Of a DNA stretch of 64,000 bases, positions 58,075 through 64,000 are shown in pieces. The stretch comes from Progne subis subis (Eukaryota > Chordata > Aves > Passeriformes > Hirundinidae). The position numbers and the translations under genes are program-made. The notes under the pieces are model-generated. The model did not search any database and had not been told where the DNA came from. It worked only from the letters and a program-made list of their open reading frames with translations. Position 1 is the stretch's first letter, and each line of letters starts with the position of its first letter. The stretch lies in NCBI GenBank assembly GCA_022316685.1, contig JAKJHU010001858.1, positions 1 to 64,000 of the forward strand, read 5' to 3'.

Positions 58075-59644
58075 CCCCATTTATGTCAGCACGCTGGGCA
58101 AGCTGGCACTCATCTTTTAGTTTCTTGAAAAATTCTTTTTGGGCCCCCTAGACCCCCCGCCCCCATCGTCCCGAAAGTCCATTAATTGTCTCTTTAATGG
58201 GCACTGAGATGCCAAATGTCCAGCCTGATTGCACAGGAGACACGTTGTTCTTCTTTTGGGCAGTGGTCATGGCACAGACACAGGAGGCACAGTGTCTACA
58301 GCAGCAGCTTTTTGTGGTGGCTTGACTCTAGAACTGTGGCTTTGGTGAGCTGTTATGAAGGGAACCTTCCTGGCACACACCTGGAGCATGTCATCTAAGG
58401 TTGGAGCCGGTTCCATGGGCAGGCTGAGGATGGCTGCCTTTTCGTTTGCATCGGCCAGAGCCATTTCCTCCAGGACCACTTCTTGGGCTCCTTCCTCCTT
58501 AACCTGTAATTCGATAGCACTGGTTAATCGCTCCACAAATGCTACAAAAGGTTCTGATGGAAGCAAAGGAATTTCCTGCGCGTGCTTGAGGGCTGAGACA
58601 CATTCACCATCACCACATAGATGTTCCAATAGAATTGGGAAATTATTATTAACAAAAGCCATTTCAGGATTTTGCCAAAGCTCTGGAAGTAAATCTCTTT
58701 GAAAGCCAAAGGGAATTGTAGGATTCCCTGCCAAACTTGCTTTTAAAAGGTTGCAGAAGTATCCACTTTCATATCTAAAATTGATCTGAGCTTTGCATAA
58801 GTCCTGAATCGCTTGCTGGGGGAAGGGGTCCCAATAACCATGGACAACACCCCCCCTTTTTGACGGTCGATATGTGAAAGGGGTAGCAGAAAAGTCGGTA
58901 TCGCTTCCTGCTTCTGGGTTCCCGGCTCCCCCCCCCTCCCCTCTGGGGCATGGGAACTGGGATTGTGGGGAGGGAAACCTTGGGAACCAGAGGCAGGGAG
59001 AGGCTGGAGGCTTGAGTCACATGGGGCAGAGTCAGAGGGTGGAGGTTTGAGGGTAGGGGGCGGAGTCAGAGGAGAGGGCAGTGCCGGGGGCGGCACTGAA
59101 GGGAAGGAGGGGTCTGGGGAGAGGAAGGGATTGCAAAAGGGATTGTGGGAAGGAGGGACAGACAAAGAGAGAGGCTCCTCGTGGCTAGAGAGCACATGGC
59201 TTCGGCCATTTTGGGGAACAAAGGAGTCCCCTCCATCTTGTGATTCCCCCCACAGGACTGAGACCAGCCTGGGGATCATTAAGATGGGGCTTTTGAGCAC
59301 TCGAACTGTCTGCAAAAGTACAAACTGGGGAAAATCCACAAAGAACTGGCTTTTTTTCCTTTTCATTTTGCTTTTGCAATGCAAACTTATTTTTTTAAGC
59401 TATAAAAAGCAAAATTTGCATTTTCTTTATTATTGGAGGAGCCAGATTCAGCTATTTTATTTGCAACAGCCTCCCAAAATTCCGGGAAGCTTATTTGCTC
59501 TAATGATACATGTGGAAACTGAGAAAACAACCACCGAATTAATTTTTTCAGCTGTTTCTTTGAACAGTGGGTCCCCCCATCATCCAAGGCACTTAAAATT
59601 TTGTAATAGACTCTTTTTTGAGACACAGACAGCCTAGCACCCAT
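58075..59644 (-). pseudogene. Gag of the gag-only element
   Basis: Starts at ATG 59644 (MGARLSVSQKR). Matrix is open to about 59387, then shifts. The Pro/Ser-rich part and capsid continue in other frames. The nucleocapsid knuckle near 58230 keeps its His (QAGH), unlike the B provirus. Relative to the B provirus, capsid lacks two in-frame segments of about 26 and 31 codons, the second just before the major homology region (LPSEPFVAFVERL). The shift site equivalent to the first A AAA AAC is AAGAAAC here, while the second AAAAAAC is kept but followed by TGG. Confidence 0.82.
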
Positions 59645-59716
59645 TTTTGACTCAGATTTTAAGTTTCTGTGTCCCCTTTAACTGTGACTGGGAAACCGAA
59701 AGTTAAAAAACCCTCG

Positions 59717-59914
59717 CTGGAGAGAAAAAAAAAGCTGAAGGGGAAACAGTTACCTTTTCCACCCCCCCCTCCCCCCATACAGCCAAAACAGAATGTGCTA
59801 TTAAAGCACCGTGAAGATTTACTCTGAAAGCCAAAACCTTCCCCAAAAAGGAAAAAAACCTTTTCCCTGAGGAACAACGCCTCTGAATAAGATTTTCCCT
59901 TAGATAATACTCAC
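59717..59914 (-). other. Candidate leader intron (GT-AG)
   Basis: On the minus strand the donor TTG|GTGAGTAT and the acceptor TTTTCTCTCCAG bracket 198 nt upstream of gag, at the same place as in the B provirus and the 62093 element. Confidence 0.4.
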
Positions 59915-60286
59915 CAACAATCCAGCATTCAGACGAATCTTTCCTTTCTTTCCCAATCACTCCTTTTGCCTGAGACTGACCCTTTTGGTGCAAAAAGAGC
60001 TTCCAGTCTCGGTTCCCAGGGTTGGCTTTCCACGAACATGTGGTCACCTTCTCTGGGAGAAGCCTGATGTTCAGGGGGCTTCTTCGCAGCACTCCGATGG
60101 GTTTTTTAAGTCCAAAGGAAAAAACTACAGCCCTGCCTGTGGAATTCTGTGTTTTGGAGACTCCACAGCGAATGCCCAGCCTGACGGGTCTGTCTCTGCA
60201 GGACTCACGTGCCTGTGTGAGGTTCCTTGGCCACATGCTCCACTTGTGGTTCTTCCAGCTTTCTGGGAGCCCCTTGTGGCTTCAAA

Positions 60287-60304
60287 CCGCACATTTAGGC
60301 GCCA
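60287..60304 (-). promoter_or_regulatory. Primer binding site of the gag-only element
   Basis: On the minus strand TGGCGCCTAAATGTGCGG begins 2 bases after the 5' LTR. Confidence 0.6.
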
Positions 60305-60306
60305 GC

Positions 60307-60703
60307 TGTGGTGGTTCTTTTGAGAGACCCAGACGACCGTTGAGGGCAAAAGGCACAGAGCCTGCTCTCTGTCCGGGGGGATATCACGGCTTTATTCTTA
60401 GGGGTCCTTCCCCTGCCGGCTGGAGCCCTTTCCCTGTCCCCATCCAGTCCCAGAGAGACCGAGCCCCTGGGCGTCCTGGGGCTTTTTTCCAGGGGGGACA
60501 GGCCTAGAGGCAGGGACAAGCCACTACCCAATCAGGGATAAGGTGGGAGTGGAACAGAGTTGGGTTACATTCCAGTGTGGGGGATGGGCAGGGCCAAGCA
60601 GGGACAAACCATGTGATACAGTTTCCAAGGGGAACAGGGGAAAACATTACAAATCCAATATAAAAATGAAACACAATATAAACCCAATTAACACATTGTA
60701 ACA
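60307..60703 (-). repeat. 5' LTR of the gag-only element
   Basis: 397 bp, TGTTACAATG to CACCACA on the minus strand. Homologous to the solo LTR at 14697-15101. Confidence 0.9.
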
Positions 60704-60709
60704 ATCATG

Positions 60710-61865
60710 CAATTGTGTTATTGTACTGAGATGTCATCCTAATATCACTTTGGTTTATTTGAATAAATACATGTATTTGCCAATGGTGTCATAAGAATCT
60801 GACATAAGAAACCTTGCAAAGGTACGTGATGACCATGCCCTGAAAGGCAATGTTTATGGAGAAAGTGCTTTCTACACACCCTTGTTCAATGCTGAAACAT
60901 TTCTTCAGTTTGGGTTCCTTTATTTTTAAGGGTGCATAATAACTTGGTGCAGCTTTGGGAACTTGGGGCAGATATAACTTAAGCTGATTTATCTAACTAC
61001 ACACAATACTTTGTTGTTGGATGCAGCTTTAGTTGCCATAGCAACTGCAGGATCCCAAACTATTATGATACCTCCAACAAACAGGTTGTCTTTTGAAAGA
61101 ACTGCAAGCAATTTAACTTTATTCTACAATAGCTATAGCTTTAGGGGATAAATGATATTTCCAAATGTATACTTCTCTCCATGTGGGATCTTCATGGTTT
61201 ATTTCAATGATGATATTTTTTCACTTTGCTGTAATTTTTTTCATCATAATGTATTTTTTTCTGAGCTGAAGGAATAGAATATGTTTTAAATTGCTCATCA
61301 TTACTAGTTCTGTTTACCATAATAGTGTCTAATGACTCTTACAAACTCTGAGATCTTCCTGCCACCACTTAAAAAGAGAAAAAAACCCAAAAAAACCAAA
61401 AAAACCCCCCAAAAAACCCCAGGGAGAAGGTCAGTGGCAATTTTTTCCCTCTGGTTGTTTTGTCTACAAATACTATATCCAAAATGGAGATGAATTTACC
61501 TTCCTAACAGCCATAACCAAGGTATTGTCCCTGCTTCACAGGTGGATGAATTGCTCCGCTGAGGAGTTAACAGAGTTCTGCAAGACTGAAGATGAATCTG
61601 TTGAAAGGTGGGACTGAGTCTCATGGTGGTTAGGAATGGTTAGGAAAATCATGAACTAAGTCCCTGCAAGCAAATTTTTTCATGGGAGCTGACAAAATAA
61701 AACATGGAGTTTTTGGAACCATGTCCTGCTCCTGCAGACAAATAAATATAAATAACCAGCTGTATCAGGGGTAGTTCACTTGTGTATAGTATTTGGTTCA
61801 GGCGGTTTATTTTTGTCATTCAAGATTTATTTTCTTCCTTTTCTTTTAGAAAGGTCATGGTAATG
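60710..61865. other. Unique sequence, no gene
   Basis: No exon recognised. An A/C-rich simple stretch lies at about 61377-61421. Confidence 0.5.
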
Positions 61866-62092
61866 TGCCCCTGCTCCTGAGAGAGTTGGGATTGTTGAGC
61901 CTGGAGAAGGCTCCAGGAAACCTTAGAGCCTCTTCCAGTGGCTACAAAAGAGCTGGGGAGGGACTTTTTGAAAGGCAAGTGACAGAGAAAGGGGAAATGG
62001 CTTCCAGCTGCCAGAGGTCTGTGTATGATGGAATTCTGGGAAGAAATTCTTCCCTCTGAGGGACAAGTTGCCCAGAGAAGCTGTGGCTGCTC
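61866..62092 (+). mobile_element. CR1 LINE fragment, interrupted
   Basis: CR1 tail blocks in order: GAGCCTGGAGAAGGCTCCAGG, CCTTAGAGCCTCTTCCAGTGG, GGGAAGAAATTCTTCCCTCTG and GCCCAGAGAAGCTGTGGCTG. It is cut at 62092 by the LTR that follows. The remaining tail should lie beyond the provirus, outside the window. Confidence 0.82.
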
Positions 62093-62503
62093 TGTTGTTG
62101 TGCATTATTTGGGATTATATTGTATTTCATTTTTATATTGGGTTTTGTAATGGTTTCTTCTGTACCCCTCTGTTCCCCTGGAAAATGTATCATCCCAAAA
62201 TTTGTCCCTGCTCCTTTTCCCCTCCCATTCTCCCACACTGGAATGTAATCCAACTCTGTTCCACTCCCACCTTATCCCTGATTGGGTAGTGGCTTGTCCT
62301 CTCCTCTAGCCCCTTCCCCCTGGATAAAAGCCAGGAAACCATGTGGAAATCTCTCTTGGCTTGGGGACCAGGGCTCCTGACCCTGCAGGGGCAGGACCAC
62401 AGGAGAAAGGCTGAATAAAGCCCGGATTCTCCCCGAATTAAGTGCAGACTCTTTCCTTTTGCCATCGATGGGGGCCTGCTCTCTCTAAAGGAAAAGGTTC
62501 ACA
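62093..62503 (+). repeat. 5' LTR of the last provirus, end uncertain
   Basis: Homologous to the A LTRs to about 62503 (GGTTCACA). The PBS-like TGGTGCCCAAAG begins only at 62634, so either about 130 bp were inserted between LTR and PBS or the U5 is longer in this copy. Confidence 0.7.
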
Positions 62504-63022
62504 GCTGCTCTGGGATCTGTGGGTCCCTGAGGAAAAAAAGCTTCCAACTATGGTTAGTCTCTCAAGCTAGCCGAAGCAAAAATGGAGCCAGGGGGCTCCG
62601 AGAGAGAGAGACACCGCAGGTGATACCCAAGTATGGTGCCCAAAGCCACAAGGGGCTCCCAGGAGAAGGCTCGAAGAACCACGTGTGGAGCACATGGCCA
62701 AGGAACCTCACGCAGGCACATGTGTCCAAAAACGTGGCCCATCCACGCAGAGAGACAGAGCCGTCAGGCTTGGCGTTCGCTGTGGCGTCCCCAAAACACT
62801 GGACTCCACAGAGAGAGGCTGTGGTTTTCCTTTGGACTTAAAAAACCCTCAGATTGCTGCGAAAAAGCCCCCCTGAACAGCAGACTGCTCCCAAAGAAGG
62901 CGACCACGTGTTTGTGGACAGCTGACCCTGGGAACCGAAACTGGAAGCTCTTTTTGCACCAAAAGGGTCAGTTTCAGGCAGAGGAGCAACTGGGAAGTTT
63001 TTCGTCTCCATGCTGGAGTTTG

Positions 63023-63235
63023 GTAAGTATTCTCAACTCGGGAATCTTAGGAAAAAATCTTTCAGAAGCTTTAAATCTCAGGGAAGGGTTTTTTCCTTTG
63101 GGGGAAGGTTCTCGCCTTCAGGGCAAACCTTCAGGGGGCTTTTAAAAGCAAATTGGTTTAGGCTGCACAGCCCCTGGGTGGAAAAAGTAACAGTTTCTCC
63201 TCCCGTTTTTTTTTTTTGGTTTTTTTTCTCTCCAG
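63023..63235 (+). other. Candidate leader intron (GT-AG)
   Basis: Donor TTTG|GTAAGTAT and acceptor TTTTCTCTCCAG bracket 213 nt in the leader, as in the other two related elements. The acceptor is followed by an expanded T/G-rich tract (63239-63320). Confidence 0.4.
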
Positions 63236-63377
63236 CGAGGGTTTTTTTTGTTGGTTTTTTTTTTTTTTTTTTGGTTGTTTTTTTTTTGTTTTTTTTTTTT
63301 TTTTTTGTTTGATTTTTTTCTTTTGGTTTCCCAGTTGCAGTTAAAGGGGACACAGAAACTTAAAATCTGAACCAGAA

Positions 63378-64000
63378 ATGGGTGCTAGGCTGTCTGTGTC
63401 CCAGAAAGGGTCTTTTACAAAATTTTAAGTGCCTTGGATGATGGGGGGACCCACTGTTCAAAGAAACAGCTGAAAAAATTAATTCGGTGGTTGTTTTCTC
63501 AGTTTCCACATGTATCATTAGAGCAAATAAGCTTCCCGGAATTTTGGGAGGCTGTTGCAAATAAAATAGCTGAATCTGGCTCCTCCAATAATAAAGAAAA
63601 TGCAAATTTTGCTTTTTATATCTTAAAAATTAGGTTTGCATTGCAAAGGCAAAATGATATTAAAAAAAAAGCCAGTTCTTTGTGGATTTTCCCGAGTTTC
63701 CTCAGTTTTTCCCTCTCCCGAAGCCAAAATCCCTTCCCCAAGCTCGGGTATTCTGAAGAAAGCAACCCACAAGACACTGCAGGGAAGCTGCAGCTCCCCT
63801 GGCTTTCCCCAAATTCCTGAGTCCTCCTGCTCGAGTAATCCTGGCCAGATTGCTCCAGAAACTCCTAAACTTTCCCCAAACCTCCCTTCTTCCCCAGTTT
63901 GTAAATCCCATGTTCGGTTTACTTTTGCAGACATTTCAGGTGTTCAAAACCACCATTTTAGTGATCCCCAAGCCAGTTTCAGTTCTGGGGGGGGGGGGGG
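63378..64000 (+). pseudogene. Gag of the last provirus, partial
   Basis: ATG 63378 (MGARLSVSQK) starts matrix, nearly identical to the gag-only element. A one-base deletion about 10 codons in closes the frame quickly. The matrix sequence continues in another frame from 63434 (KKQLKKLIRWLFSQFPHVS) and shifts again near 63630. Gag continues past the window. Confidence 0.82.

Larger units (their letters stand above)
56870..60703 (-). mobile_element. Gag-only class II element, family A, with nested LTR
   Basis: Minus-strand element with 5' LTR 60307-60703 and 3' LTR 56870-57606, flanked by a perfect 6-bp duplication ATCATG (56864-56869 and 60704-60709). Its internal part matches the B provirus leader and gag. 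It then jumps near 57970 to the last part of pol, so protease, RT, RNase H and most of integrase (about 3.2 kb relative to 29412-36253) are missing. It must have used enzymes in trans if it moved in this form. The LTRs differ at roughly 27 of 397 positions by eye, making it one of the older insertions. Confidence 0.9.
62093..64000 (+). mobile_element. Class II provirus, family A, 5' part only
   Basis: An A-type 5' LTR begins at 62093 (TGTTGTTGTGCATTA). The leader shares blocks with the B and gag-only elements (for example CCGTCAGGCTTGGCGTTCGC near 62763). Gag follows, and the element runs off the window in a G run. Its other end and target duplication cannot be checked. It is in the opposite orientation to the gag-only element at 56870-60703, about 1.4 kb away. 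Confidence 0.85.

Noticed and set aside
63236..63320. T/G-rich tract as a regulatory element
   Set aside because: It is most simply an expanded polypyrimidine stretch next to the leader acceptor; run lengths may also be sequencing errors.

Overview
The window looks like avian nuclear DNA, most likely from a songbird. It contains CR1 LINE 3' ends with no following poly-A tract and several bird-type LTR families. I found no intact host exon, tRNA, rRNA or CRISPR array. About 60 percent of the 64 kb is endogenous retrovirus (ERV). Such density is typical of a female-specific (W) chromosome or other gene-poor heterochromatin; that placement is inference. One 100-base assembly gap lies at 55408-55507.

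For clarity I name LTR families A to G locally. A and B are related families flanking beta-like (class II, 6-bp target duplication) elements. C is a second class II family. D is a family known here only from two solo LTRs with 6-bp duplications. E is a class III (ERVL-like) family with 5-bp duplications. F and G are single probable LTRs. The class I (gamma-like) provirus has its own LTR.

Layout, left to right. 1-3361: unique DNA with a solo C LTR (1309-1710) and a solo D LTR (2545-3239). 3362-14669: an old minus-strand ERVL provirus that carries a nested env-less class II provirus (C, 4725-11737) and a nested solo B LTR (12428-12758). 14670-23190: solo LTRs of families A, D, E and C, a 412-bp tandem array (19150-20590), and an inverted pair of E LTRs inserted as one unit (20986-22166). 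23191-29411: unique DNA. 29412-36253: a plus-strand env-less class II provirus (B) whose pro-pol is one long open frame. 36254-41406: unique DNA with a CR1 fragment and LTRs F and G. 41407-50441: a plus-strand class I provirus with nearly identical LTRs but a heavily broken interior. 50442-56869: unique DNA with the gap. 56870-60703: a minus-strand gag-only element (A) with a B LTR nested in its 3' LTR. 60704-64000: unique DNA, then a CR1 fragment cut by a plus-strand provirus (A) that runs off the window.

Within each provirus the logic is standard: LTR promoter, tRNA-primed PBS, gag for the particle, pro and pol for maturation, reverse transcription and integration, and PPT. The most interesting observations are: (1) two in-frame A AAA AAC slippery heptamers, each abutting a stop and separated by a 24-codon bridging frame, joining gag to pro-pol in the 29412 provirus; (2) a U3-to-U3 inverted LTR palindrome with a perfect 5-bp target duplication; (3) a cysteine-rich reading frame between pol and env of the class I provirus; (4) a C provirus whose two flanks come from distant points of the host ERVL, as expected after recombination between two proviruses. 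All proviral genes seen here are disrupted except the 29412 pro-pol frame, which is open but has altered active-site residues.
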